From Mactromeris polynyma (taxonomy: Eukaryota > Mollusca > Bivalvia > Venerida > Mactridae), in NCBI GenBank assembly GCA_032209605.1, contig JASFXZ010000001.1, positions 14,340,256 through 14,404,255 of the forward strand: a stretch of DNA of 64,000 bases, written 5' to 3'. Below, piece by piece: positions 47,812 through 58,440 of the stretch (the first letter of the stretch is position 1; each line of letters starts with the position of its first letter). Under the pieces are notes generated by a model. That model made no database searches. It was not told the origin of the DNA and saw nothing but the letters and a program-made list of their open reading frames with translations. A program made the position numbers and the translations under genes.

Positions 47812-48093
47812 CATATAACCTCTCTAAAAATAGATATGCGTAACCAGGTGCTCGTGTGTGGTCCAATGAAATTTCTCCTTACAAAACCGTGTTAGCGTAC
47901 AGACGTTCTTCGTTTGTTCGGAGTTTCTGTTTATACTGTTGTTTAACGTCCTTCCTGTCGATTCCGGTTATAAATATTTCCAAAAACGAAACACCACACA
48001 ACTAACACCGATCAACCAAAGAATGTTGCCGTGTAGGAGTTGCGGTTGTGTCCATGGGCGCAGCCGTATAGGAGGTTTTAGGAATCCCCGACA
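47812..48093. other. unique sequence upstream of promoter-like cluster
   Basis: About 280 bp, less AT-rich towards its right end (GGTTGTGTCCATGGGCGCAG). No coding feature recognised. Confidence 0.45.
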
Positions 48094-48150
48094 TGACGTC
48101 ATATTCGCGCATGCGCTTTTACTGGCCGTCAATTGATCGGCCATTTTTGT
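48094..48150 (+). promoter_or_regulatory. TATA-less promoter-like cluster: CRE, NRF-1, YY1 motifs
   Basis: Within 57 bp there are a perfect CRE palindrome TGACGTCA (48094-48101), a perfect NRF-1 palindrome GCGCATGCGC (48107-48116) and a YY1-type GGCCATTTTTG (about 48139-48149). The first ATG of the exon-like coding piece follows at 48167. These motifs typically occur together in TATA-less, CpG-containing animal promoters. This is motif recognition only; no transcription evidence is available. Confidence 0.5.
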
Positions 48151-48166
48151 ATTGTTTACATAGGTC

Positions 48167-48440
48167 ATGGATGGAAAAGTGCGCAAACTTTTGACAGATG
48201 TGTCTATTTATGTCAAAGGACTTGACTTTGAAGCGAGGAAGAGATATTCAACAAAATTGCTTTACGATAAGGGTACGAAATCACTGCCAGATCCATACAA
48301 TATTCGGTGAGAGAAATGGAGCAGCGATCTGTGTTTGTGGCCGGATTTACATTTGCGCAAATCTTCATGTACCTCATAGAAACGCCAGCGTTGTTTAGCC
48401 ACGCCGCTATGAAGAACTTCAAAAGTCTTGAAGCATACAG
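48167..48440 (+). pseudogene. exon-like fragment, SWIM/YqaJ-type protein family N-terminus, with stop and frameshift
   Basis: From ATG 48167 the frame reads MDGKVRKLLTDVSIYVKGLD then FEARKRYSTKL and SLPDPYNIR, then meets TGA at 48308-48310. The same frame continues EKWSSDLCLWPDLH, after which a one-base shift gives FAQIFMYLIETPALFSH then AAMKNFKSLEAY. The order LDFEARKRY, LPDPY, W-----WPD, IYLIeTP and KSLEAY is what I remember from the N-terminus of a widespread invertebrate protein family that also carries SWIM zinc finger and YqaJ-type nuclease domains, often multi-copy and transposon-linked. CAG|GTACTT at 48440/48441 could be a splice donor just after KSLEAY. Two lesions argue for a pseudogene or sequencing errors. 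The family call is from memory and needs a search. Confidence 0.5.
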
Positions 48441-48562
48441 GTACTTTATTATTATTATGTTTGACCTATGTTCATTTTCTCTTCTCGATACAGTTACTGT
48501 AATACTGAGCTGAAGTGGTGTTGACCTCTTTCATTAACTTCATTACCTGTATGTTCCGGAAG

Positions 48563-48967
48563 AGCTTGGCACTACCATGGTTTAAAAGTACCGTCAGTGT
48601 TCATACTAGCTTGGCACTACCATGGTTTAAAAGTACCGTCAGTGTTCATACTAGCTTGGCACTACCACGGTTTAAAAGTACCGTCAGTGTTCATACTAGC
48701 TTGGCACTACCATGGTTTAAAAGTACCGTCAGTGTTCATACTAGCTTGGCACTACCATGGTTTAAAAGTACCTTCAGTGTTCATACTAGCTTGGCACTAC
48801 CACGGTTTAAAAGTACCGTCAGTGTTCATACTAGCTTGGCACTACCATGGTTTAAAAGTACCGTCAGTGTTCATACTAGCTTGGCACTACCATGGTTTAA
48901 AAGTACCGTCAGTGTTCATACTAGCTTGGCACTACCATGGTTTAAAAGTACTGTCAGTGTTCATACT
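48563..48967. repeat. 45-bp minisatellite, exactly nine copies
   Basis: The unit is AGCTTGGCACTACCATGGTT then TAAAAGTACCGTCAGTGTTC then ATACT. Differences are few (CATGG/CACGG, ACCGTC/ACCTTC/ACTGTC). At 45 bp the frame is kept, so two plus-strand frames run through as 15-residue repeats. It lies about 120 bp past the putative splice donor of the exon-like fragment, so it would be intronic if that is a gene. Confidence 0.97.
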
Positions 48968-49097
48968 ATCTCAATTAAAAAAACCATATTACCTCAGTCT
49001 TAAGATAAACGATCTTTTATATGATCTGCTAGTAAAATGCATGTGCTACATCATACCACAGACAAATAAATGTACCGGATTAGACATGTATTATCAC

Positions 49098-49560
49098 CAG
49101 GGGTGTAGCTAGCCCTCTATTCATTGAATTTATAATTGTGCTAGGGGGGTCCGGGGGCATGTCCCCCCCCCCTGGAAAAAAACAATGGTGCATTCTATGC
49201 ATTCTGAGGTGCTTTATTTAGTACTGGAAAATGGTTTTAGGATCATAAATCAACAAATAAACCCTTTACTCGGCAGATATTTCTCTCTAAAATAGAGCTA
49301 AAATAGCAAACAAATACAAGCCCCGATTATGTTAATAATACTCAGATTGTCTAACAGAAGTCTAATTTTCTGTCCTTTTTGTCAGCGAACTGTATTATTA
49401 CATTTCCAATGTCAATGTCCATATGTCTGTAACTATGCAACATTGCTAGTCCAGACATACGTTCAGTGGACATAGTGGATCTCATGTAGTTTTTCACCCT
49501 TCTCATGATACTGAACTGCCGAAAATACGTAATCGGAACGTCTTGGTGATCTACGCTCAA
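49098..49560 (-). mobile_element. hAT transposon 3' end with transposase C-terminal remnant
   Basis: The minus-strand frame 49351-49560 (69 codons, TAG stop) ends with FSIMRRVKNYMRSTMSTERM, then SGLAMLH, a DIDI--VI-F segment and RKLDF. This is the pattern of the C-terminal dimerisation region of hAT transposases (RIKTYLRSTM-QERL-GLALL). Downstream, a C/G-rich stretch (CCGGGGGCATG and C/G runs, 49140-49175) precedes the end at 49098, which reads CAGGGGTGTAGCTAG inward like many hAT termini. The catalytic core and the other end are absent. The partner terminus cannot be found, so the 8-bp target duplication is not testable. Confidence 0.75.
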
Positions 49561-49562
49561 CT

Positions 49563-49795
49563 AGAATTTACGTAGCTAGTCGGAGAACAACGAATATTCA
49601 TAACTCTATACCAAAGCATTTTGCAGCCGACGATTTGATTGGCTACTCAAAGGTCACAAATACGTGACCTGTATTGTGCAGTCATCAGATCTAGTTAGCG
49701 TATAGTAAAGGAGCGTGCGACTGGAGCTGACTTTAATGAGATTGATAGTGATTTTGTGCCGCGTGATTTCGACGTACGGACGTTTCTCCCGAGAT
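49563..49795. other. short unique stretch, nothing recognised
   Basis: Lies between the hAT remnant and the first 81-bp direct repeat. No gene seen. Confidence 0.4.
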
Positions 49796-50430
49796 CTATA
49801 AAAATAATCAAGAAGATGTGTCCATTCCTCGTTTATTGTAACTAACGCAACCTAACACATGTAAAGTCAATATAAAGAATCCAAGAAATCTAAATATACA
49901 TGCATGAATACAGAATAGTAAATATGAGTAATAAAATACAGAAAACATTAATTAAAGAAGTTATTTCTTACAACATAACACCATTTAAATATTTTACAAC
50001 AGACAGTTTCTGAAACAATTATCGCTTTAAATCAATCACAAAATACATCAAGAATACAACATCCATACCTGAACACATGATTCCAGAGATACTTGTAAAA
50101 TTAGAATAAAACTTTCGCGTTCAAAAACTTCGGGCTTCGTTTTTCTGCATGTTACCCAAAGTACAAAAATCTATCGAAACTACTGATTTTAACCTAAAGA
50201 ATAAATTACCGAAAAGTGCATCTTCTTTAAGCTAAGAGAAATATAACTTATATATAAAAAACACCTAACTTGCTTTAAATTCTAACAAAATTATGCACAG
50301 AAATAACATAAAATTCTTACCTATAAAATAATCAAGAAGATGTGTCCTTTCCTCGTTTATTGTAACTAACGCAACCTAACACATGTAAAGTCAATATAAA
50401 TAATGACTTTACCGAGGAAAGACACACTTT
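49796..50430. repeat. AT-rich segment bounded by about 81-bp direct repeats
   Basis: CTATAAAA-TAATCAAGAAGA, TGTGTCC(A/T)TTCCTCGTTT, ATTGTAACTAACGCAACCTA and ACACATGTAAAGTCAATATA occur at about 49796-49878 and again at 50321-50401, almost identical. The intervening 440 bp is very AT-rich and non-coding. Just after the second copy, TAATGACTTTACCGAGGAAA then GACACAC (50402-50428) is an inverted echo of the GTGTCCTTTCCTCG and AAAGTCA parts. It may be a small non-autonomous element or a local duplication; no target site is evident. Confidence 0.6.
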
Positions 50431-51885
50431 TTTTACTTAAGCGCCAAAAAGGGACTAGACCAATGAAATTCTCTGTTACAAAATGTTATCAAGAATTGTA
50501 GCCAATTAAATTTTTAGCAACATCTGTCCAAATATGAGACGCTGAAGGATATGCCGAAAAAAGGTGCTAAAAGGGTTTTTGTTCGAAACTATCCGAAATA
50601 CGGTATAAGCCAGACATTTGTCCACATAGCAATTACAAACAATCAACAGTTTATACAAATGATGATTTGTTATCAAAGGAAGCGATTAATAGTCATTATC
50701 TAATTATGTCGGACCTGGCTTCCTACGTCTGGACAAAGAGATGCTATTGAAACAATAAGACCGAACCATTTGACGTATGGTATCAAATTGTAGATAATAC
50801 TAAGGCACATTTTTGGACCGATTTGTTTCTAAAAGTTGTTTGATTTATTTCTTTGCTATAGATGCGGCACAGGAGTGGGTAAAATTGGAAATTGTGAAAC
50901 GGTCCTGTGAACAGACAACTGATAACGATTTCACTGAAAACAAAACATTATCAACTGAGAAATTTCATTTCAATATCGCGTGTGTCCACCTTCCTTTGCG
51001 CCTATATACACGAACCCTACCGACGTGGTTGTTGAAATTTAGCCGTGATTCTTCAGAAAATAAACTGGCCCACGGTGCACGTACCCAAAGCAAATTACAC
51101 CGAGTCCTCTGCAATCTAGCTACGTGATAATGAGATTTATCTTAACTTAGGCCATCCTAAAAAAGAAACATTTGCATAACCCTACGGTACCCACTCCTGA
51201 AAAAGGTCCATACTCAAAATGTTTGAGGTATCTGTGTTGGGAAATATTTATTTCCGCTGCGTATTAATATTTGAAACTTGAAAACTGTTTACAGTAATAA
51301 ATAAAGAATCAAGTACCTACCTACCGACCTATTTCATTTTGCAGGATGGGTTATGCCAAAAAGAGTTAATGTTTCACATAAAAGGCATAGTGAAAATCTT
51401 TCGCTGAATGAATGCCTCACTAAAAAAAGTGCGGTGCAATCAATTTTGCATTTACCTCACTACGTAGACATTGAACAAGAAAAACCCACACGCTGACGCA
51501 ATAACATTAACACAATATTGCTTATAGTCATCATTATACTAGCGGGGGAGTTTAATTCAATAATGTCCATTTTGTATAAACGTTGATTCAATTTACAGTA
51601 ATCACCGATCTAATAATATCCAGACAATGGATCGTTAGGTAACATTGGCGAAACGCATTTAACTACATTTTGGGAAATTCACGCAAACAACTGACGTGAA
51701 TATGATTTGTAACAGACGCGAATAACAGGCGATTTGATTTATCGTATTTCCACGCGACTCTGTTATGAAGGGTGTTTGAAATCAGCGTGATTGTCTCACA
51801 TGACACGAAACTGCAAATGGTAATAATAACCAATGTCTCGATTTAGATAGATTTGATTTGGGAACCAAATAGATGGAGTGTCCAG
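50431..51885. other. unique DNA with an unassigned open frame 50813-51127
   Basis: The plus-strand frame 50813-51127 (104 codons) has no recognisable domain; a TTTGCTATAG sequence at about 50850 could be a splice acceptor, but nothing else supports an exon. No repeats seen. Confidence 0.4.
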
Positions 51886-52049
51886 TTCTTTTTGCATAAA
51901 TACAACTCTGGCGATGTTCTTTTTGCATAAATACAATTTGGGCGATGTTCTTTTTGCATAAATACAATTCGGACGATGTTCTTTTTGCATAAATACAATT
52001 TGGGCGATGTTCTTTTTGCATTAATACAATTTGGGCGATGTTCTTTTTG
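51886..52049. repeat. 31-bp minisatellite, about five copies
   Basis: The unit is TTCTTTTTGCATAAATACAA then (C/T)T(C/T)(T/G)GGCGATG; variation lies mainly in the ACT(C)TGG / TTTGGG / TTCGGA segment. Minus-strand frames through it are fortuitous. Confidence 0.93.
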
Positions 52050-52149
52050 TAGTAATAAACAAAAAAATCTGTGAAGAATAAATAAAATTGACAATTATAG
52101 TGTACTAAATGCAGGAAGTGGTCTATAGCGTTTAAAGCGTGACTTTAAA

Positions 52150-53040
52150 TGCAAGTGCTTTCAAAGGCTAGTGACATTAAAAGGTTAGTCACTTTCAATG
52201 ACCAGTAACTTTCACTGGACAGTAACTTTCTCAGTAGCTAGTATTTTCCACAGGCCAGTCACTTTCAATGACCAGTCACGTTCAATTGCTAGTAACTTTC
52301 AATGGCCAGTAACTGTCACAGGCCAGTCACTTACAATGGCAAGTCACTTTCAATGGTCTGTCACGTTCAATGGCTAGTAACTTTTAATTGCCAATAACTT
52401 TCACAGGCAACTCACTTTCAGTGACCAGTAAATTTCAATGGCCAGTAACTTTCACAGGTCAGTAAATTTAATGGCCAGTAACTTTCACAGGTCAGTAAAT
52501 TTAATGGCCAGTAACTTTCACAGGTCAGTAAATTTAATGGCCAGTAACTTTCACAGGTCAGTAAATTTCAATGGCCAGTAACTTTCACAGGTCAGTAAAT
52601 TTAATGGCCAGTAACTTTCACATGTCAGTAAATTTAATGGCCAGTAACTTTCACAGGTCAGTAAATTTAATGGCCAGTAACTTTCACAGGTCAGTAAATT
52701 TCAATGGCCAGTAACTTTCACAGGTCAGTAAATTTAATGGCCAGTAACTTTCACAGGTCAGTAAATTTAATGGCCAGTAACTTTCACAGGTCAGTAAATT
52801 TAATGGCCAGTAACTTTCACAGGTCAGTAAATTTAATGGCCAGTAACTTTCACAGGTCAGTAAATTTAATGGCCAGTAACTTTCACAGGCAACTCACTTT
52901 CAGTGGCCAGTTACTTTCCATGGCCAGTAACTTTCACAGGTCAGTAACTTTCAATGGCCAACAACTTTCAATGACCAGTCACTTTCAATGGTCAGCAACT
53001 TTCAAAGGTTAGTAACTTTGAAAGGCTAGTTACTTTCAAA
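52150..53040. repeat. 33-bp minisatellite built from a degenerate 16-17 bp motif
   Basis: The centre (about 52430-52890) is a regular 33-bp unit, AATGGCCAGTAACTTTCACA then GGTCAGTAAATTT. Occasional 34-bp units have TTTCAATGG. Both flanks (52150-52430 and 52890-53040) are irregular strings of (C/T)AGT(A/C)ACTTTCA-NGG(C/T), about 16-17 bp each. The regular unit is therefore a dimer of the older motif that spread in the middle. The frame at 52704-53012 is a by-product. Confidence 0.94.
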
Positions 53041-53199
53041 GACTTTTGGAAGCAACTTCATGTGGAAGATTCGGTTTAATCAAGAGATGTTGCAATTCTT
53101 ACATTATGTAAGAGATTGAACATACACCTGTATGTTGGGAATACCCCAGCGAAAAGTTTGCAACTCCTAATTTACTCTTACTATAGACAATATAAAACA

Positions 53200-53435
53200 T
53201 GCCGAGATATTACGATTGCTGCTCACTCCAGATCCAAAATTCGGTAAATTCACCGAAATTCAGTGGATTTCGGTAAGGTAACGTACCCTTTATCGAAAGG
53301 TTAACCAAAGCGCGTCAAGGCTCTTCGGTTAAAGAGAAATTGCCTTGGTGGTTAACGTAAGATTTGGTTTACACACCACTGATATGCAAAAAGCAAAATC
53401 ATGTTAGTACGGCTGCGCCGAAATAGTTTCTACGA
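53200..53435 (+). repeat. dispersed repeat family, copy E
   Basis: Carries GCCGAGATATTACGATTGCT, CACTCCAGATC, TTCACCGAAATTCAGTGGAT, the CGCGTCAAGGCT block, GGTTTACACACCACTGATAT and the terminal ATGTTAGTACGGCTGCGCCG. It joins the 5' middle seen in copy C to the 3' half seen in copies A and D, confirming that these are one family. Confidence 0.78.
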
Positions 53436-53799
53436 CAAACACAACTTTATTGATTTTGCCGACACGTTAGTTAGACACTATGAAATTATGGACAAATATC
53501 AAGAATATACATGTAATTAGAAGGTATATTAAACATTAGGGAAATGACTTTGACCTTCATTTTTTCTAATAATTCTGATATATTTTTCTCCTCGTCTTTG
53601 TCAATCAATGTCTGAACTACAAAAACTTCTAGTGACAATATCTCGCTGAACAATTGTCTTCATTATTCAGTGAGATAAAAGTGGTTCAAACGAGCATAGC
53701 GTTTAATTAGCCATCTGACACATTACCATCAGCTCAACATAAAGATTTTCAATATTTTGGGACAAGCTCTGTCTTAAATATGTCAAATATTCATTTGTA
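53436..53799. other. AT-rich spacer, no feature seen
   Basis: No open frame or repeat recognised. Confidence 0.45.
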
Positions 53800-54350
53800 A
53801 ACGTTTTGCATATATGCATTTATGTAATCAGAATGAAAGCAATTATTTTTGTAATAAGTGAATATGTTCCAGCAACGTTTTCAAATATGCATTTATGTAA
53901 TCAGAATGAAAGCAATTATTTTTGTAATAAATGAATAGGAGTATGTTCCAGCAACGTTTTGTATATATGCATTTATGTAATCAGAATGAAAGCAATTATT
54001 TTTGTAATAAATGAATAGGAGTATGTTCCAGCAACGTTTTGTATATATGCATTTATGTAATCAGAATGAAAGCAATTATTTTTGTAATAAATGAATAGGA
54101 GTATGTTCCAGCAACGTTTTGCATATATGCATTTATGTAATCAGAATGAAAGCAATTATTTTTGTAATAAATGAATAGGAGTATGTTCCAGCAACGTTTT
54201 GCATATATGCATTTATGTAATCAGAATGAAAGCAATTATTTTTGTAATCAATGAATAGGAGTATGTTCCAGCAACGTTTTGCATATATGCATTTATGTAA
54301 TCAGAATGAAAGCAATTATTTTTGTAATAAGTGAATATGTTCCAGCAACG
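53800..54350. repeat. 80-bp tandem repeat, seven copies
   Basis: The unit is AACGTTTTGCATATATGCAT then TTATGTAATCAGAATGAAAG, CAATTATTTTTGTAATAAAT and GAATAGGAGTATGTTCCAGC. The first and last copies lack the AGGAGT segment and are about 73 bp. The core contains ATGCATATATGCAT-like near-palindromes. There is little divergence between copies. Confidence 0.95.
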
Positions 54351-55473
54351 AATCATTGAAGAAAAATTAAAAAAACATGTCCCCAAAATCGGTCTTCTCG
54401 ATAGGATGGTGTTTAGTGAGAGATTTTTAATTGTATATTAATTTTAATATAATGAGATATATGATTCGCCTTAATCTCTAAGAATTAAGGATAAGGCTGT
54501 TCAACCTTACATATCTGTTTTCCGCTCATGTAATTTTCTTTGCATGTATATAAACGATTATAATACTAATTATTATGGATCTGAAATACTTTTCAATATA
54601 CATCAGATTTATTGCATATACATTTACTTGTGCTAAATATATCATATTATGATTTTTTAAATCATTAACTTAACTTATTTTAACATAACATTTTCTCGAA
54701 TTATGGGCCTTTGAATGCATGACAGTCAAACTATAAATAGATAATACAGTATATTATGATAAATTGTTACCAACATGAAACGGAGCAGACAAAATACTAA
54801 GATTAGTTGAACTCCGCGAATACTACGGGAACGTATGCCTTTCATAGTCGATGTTTCATAATCAATCTGTGTAATATGAACTGCGTAGAGATATTTCAAA
54901 ATAGTTTCAAGTTACCCCCGGGGGTCGGTACAATGTGAAATAGATTTTAGATTACCGTGGGGGAACTTAAATTGAGAGGTAGCTTGAACTCATAGTTCCC
55001 TGTTGTAAACTGATATACCATACACAATCTAGATTTACATTCTTGAACTGAAGTCACTTTGAAGCCACATAATGTCTTCTCGTATTTCTCGATACTTTCA
55101 GGTGAATTTTACTTTCTTGACTCTTTTATAACAATGTTAAACTTGATTTACTATTTATGGATGATGTGTTATACTTAATACAATAATAGTATCTTTGACG
55201 TAATAGAACGACTAGTTATAGACCAACAAAGGCATCGGAACGAAAACAACGCAACGTAATCGAAGTGCAACTGACATGGTAGTCAGGTATCGCTTTGCGT
55301 ACATAACACCTGTGTTGAAAACAAAGGAGCGTGAAATAATCAAATACGTTTCTGACTGACATTTGCAGGCGTTTGTCAAAGGAGCAAACATAACAAGGTG
55401 CTAGTAATAGTGTTCCTTAGTTTGATTGTAATACAATGCTATTTTAATATAAGAGAACAATGGTTTGACGCAA
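54351..55473. other. AT-rich DNA, no recognised gene
   Basis: No frame or repeat of note. A short ACCCCCGGGGGT palindrome is at about 54915-54926. Confidence 0.45.
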
Positions 55474-56320
55474 TCATAAACCATGCCCTACCCAAACAAC
55501 TCATAAACCAGGGCTACCCAAACACTTCGTAAACCAGGACCTACTCAAACAACTCATAAACCAGGTTTAGCCAAACACTTCGTAAACCAGGACCTACTCA
55601 AACAACTCATAAATCAGGGCCTACCCAAACAGCTCATATGCCAGGGCCTACCCAAACAGCTCATATGCCAGGGCCTACCCAAACAGCTCATATGCCAGGG
55701 CCTACCCAAACAGCTCATATGCCAGGACCTACTCAAACAACTCATATGCCAGGGCCTACCCAAACAGCTCATATGCCAGGACCTACTCAAACAACTCATA
55801 TGCCAGGGCCTACCCGAACAGCTCATATGCCAGGGCCTACCCAAACAACTCATATGCCAGGACCTACTCAAACAACTCATATGCCAGGGCCTACCCAAAC
55901 AGCTCATATGCCAGGGCCTACCCAAACAGCTCATATGCCAGGGCCTACCCAAACAGCTCATATGCCAGGGCCTACCCAAACAGCTCATATGCCAGGGCCT
56001 ACCCAAACAACTCATATGCCAGGGCCTACCCAAACAACTCATATGCCAGGGCCTACCCAAACAGCTCATATGCCAGGGCCTACCCAAACAGCTCATATGT
56101 CAGGGCCTACCCAAACAGCTCATATGCCAGGACCTACTCAAACAGCTCATATGTCAGGGCCTACCCAAACAGCTCATATGCCAGGACCTACTCAAACAAC
56201 TCATAAACCAGGTTTAGCCAAACAGCTCATAAACCTTGGCCTACCCAAACAACTCATAAATCAGGGCCTACCCAAACAGCTCATATGCCAGGGCCTACCC
56301 AAACAGCTCATAAACCATGT
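55474..56320. repeat. 27-bp minisatellite, subfamily 1
   Basis: The unit is CCAGGGCCTACCCAAACAGC then TCATATG, about 30 copies, with CAGGACCTACTC and CAACTC variants. At 27 bp it keeps frame on both strands (nine-residue repeats MPGPTQTAH forward, MSCLGRPWH reverse). Equal openness on both strands argues against either being a protein. The outermost copies on both sides have TCATAAA in place of TCATATG, linking it to subfamily 2. Confidence 0.95.
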
Positions 56321-57215
56321 CGTACCTAAACACTCATAAACCATGACGTACACAAACAGCTCATAAACCATGACGTACACAATCAGCTCATAAACCATGA
56401 CGTACACAAACAGCTCATAAACCATGACGTACCCAAACAACTCATAAACCATGACGTACCCAAACAGCTCATAAACCATGACGTACCCAAACACTCATAA
56501 ACCATGACGTACCCAAACAGCTCATAAACCATGACGTACACAAACAGCTCATAAACCATGACGTACCCAAACACTCATAAACCATGACGTACCCAAACAG
56601 CTCATAAACCATGACGTACCCAAACAGCTCATAAACCAGGGCATACCCAAACAACTCATAAACCATGACGTACCCAAACAGCTCATAAACCATAACGTAC
56701 ACAAACAGCTCATAAACCATGACGTACACAAACACTCATAAACCATGACGTACCCAAACAACTCATAAACCATAACGTACACAAACAGCTCATAAACCAT
56801 GACGTACCCAAACACTCATAAACCATGACGTACCCAAACAACTCATAAACCATAACGTACCCAAACAGCTCATAAACCATGACGTACCCAAACACTCATA
56901 AACCATGACGTACCCAAACAGCTCATAAACCATAACGTACGCAAACAGCTCATAAACCATGACGTACCCAAACAGCTCATAAACCATGACGTACACAAAC
57001 AACTCATAAACCAGGGCATACCCAAACAGCTCATAAACCATGACGTACCAAAACAACTCATAAACCATGGCGTACTCAAACAGCTCATAAACCATGACGT
57101 ACCCAAACAACTCATAAACCATGACGTACCCAAACAACTCATAAACAAGGGCCTAGACAAACAGCTCATAAAGTAAGACCTACCCAAACTGCTCGTAAAC
57201 AAGGACTTACGGAAA
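56321..57215. repeat. 27-bp minisatellite, subfamily 2
   Basis: Unit ACCATGACGTACCCAAACAG then CTCATAA, diverged from subfamily 1 at about six positions, with variants CATAACGTACAC and CAGGGCATACCC. Periodic shorter units (AAACACTCATAA, missing the AGCT-type bases) give 24-25 bp steps that shift frames about every 80 or 160 bp. Decays after about 57140. Confidence 0.95.
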
Positions 57216-58440
57216 CAGGTTATTTGGTAATGGAAATTTAGATTCGGGCTTGGGTATCAATTTAAACTAACATGACGAAAATGGGAACGGAAGAATCAGA
57301 TTTGGTAAGGGGATAACATAAAACTAAAAGAAGGAAAACGGGGAATAGAAAAAAACATAACTTAAATGAAACTAAATTAACGGAATAGTAAATAGATGAA
57401 CCATATTTAGGAAGGAGGATGAAATAAACTAAAAGAGGCGAAATGAGCAATAGAATTACTACCATACTGCGACAAGGCAACGCGACATCAAGAAATTACA
57501 ACGCGACATCACGAAATTGCAATACGGCATTACTAGGAAAAATCTCACCCGTCTCGTTATGACAATGCCATGTCACTCTGTCATACTGTTGTGACGCAAA
57601 GTTGCGATATGAATATGATATCACGACGCTGTGCGTACTTCGATCAGGGCCTAAACATTCTAATCGGTAATCATCACCCAGCACTCGTCATATAGCTGTC
57701 AAAAATACCCCTGAGTTTCAGATATGTGTGTCCGATCTGAATAACAATGCTTACTGGGCGCTTATTATTCTTTGTGTCAATTTTCATTGAAATGTGAGCT
57801 CTATGTGAGATTTAAGGGGACGTCAACCATAAATCTTGTTTGTTCCATGTAAAGGTTTGCCACAAATAGTCTGGTGGTCTTTGACAATTTTATCAGTTTT
57901 TATAGTATGTTTTTTTCAGGTATACGTGGTGGTCATTTGACTTAGCCTGGAATAAATTATCAACCCTTACGCATGCAGTTGACAACTTGCCCACTTGAAC
58001 AGAGATGTAGGACAAATGATCGTAGCCAAATTCCATGCAACACGTCAAGAACACGGATATGTTAGCCCAATGTAGTTCCGGATTTCTGTCTTACAATAAA
58101 CTAGCTAATTAGCGGTGTGCGAAGTACGATCTAATGATGTCATATTTATTTAAATCTCCACTTTATCTTCATTTATTTAATTAAGAAATATTTGAAATTT
58201 TATATCATGTTATTTTGTCAGACGTCATAATTAAGCCTACTTGTATTAATTTTGATCAGGATAATAAGCAACCATTGTACGTACATGATAACTATGTTTA
58301 TAATGTTATTATTTATCAACTAATAAACAAATAAAAGATGTGGTGTACATATTGAAAAAGTTGGCAAATAACCGTCAATTTCACAACAATGTAACATATT
58401 GAAGTTATCTAACCAGAGCATATACAGCTCTTTTTGACAT
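57216..58440. other. unique DNA, no recognised gene
   Basis: Contains a short echo ACGCGACATCA-GAAATT-CAA at about 57480-57520. Minus frames 57262-57480 and 57496-57684 show no recognisable domain. Confidence 0.45.

Noticed and set aside
48515..49112. 162- and 171-codon repeat proteins across the 45-bp array
   Set aside because: Nine identical-length units read through by chance in two frames; no domain, and the frames end just past the array.
49796..50401. LTR retrotransposon based on 81-bp direct repeats
   Set aside because: Repeats are very short, there is no coding content, and no primer-binding site, polypurine tract or target duplication could be recognised.
55614..56339. Proline-rich MPGPTQTAH repeat protein (+) or MSCLGRPWH repeat protein (-)
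   Set aside because: A 27-bp unit is open on both strands; no flanking coding sequence and the continuation of the array is full of frame shifts.
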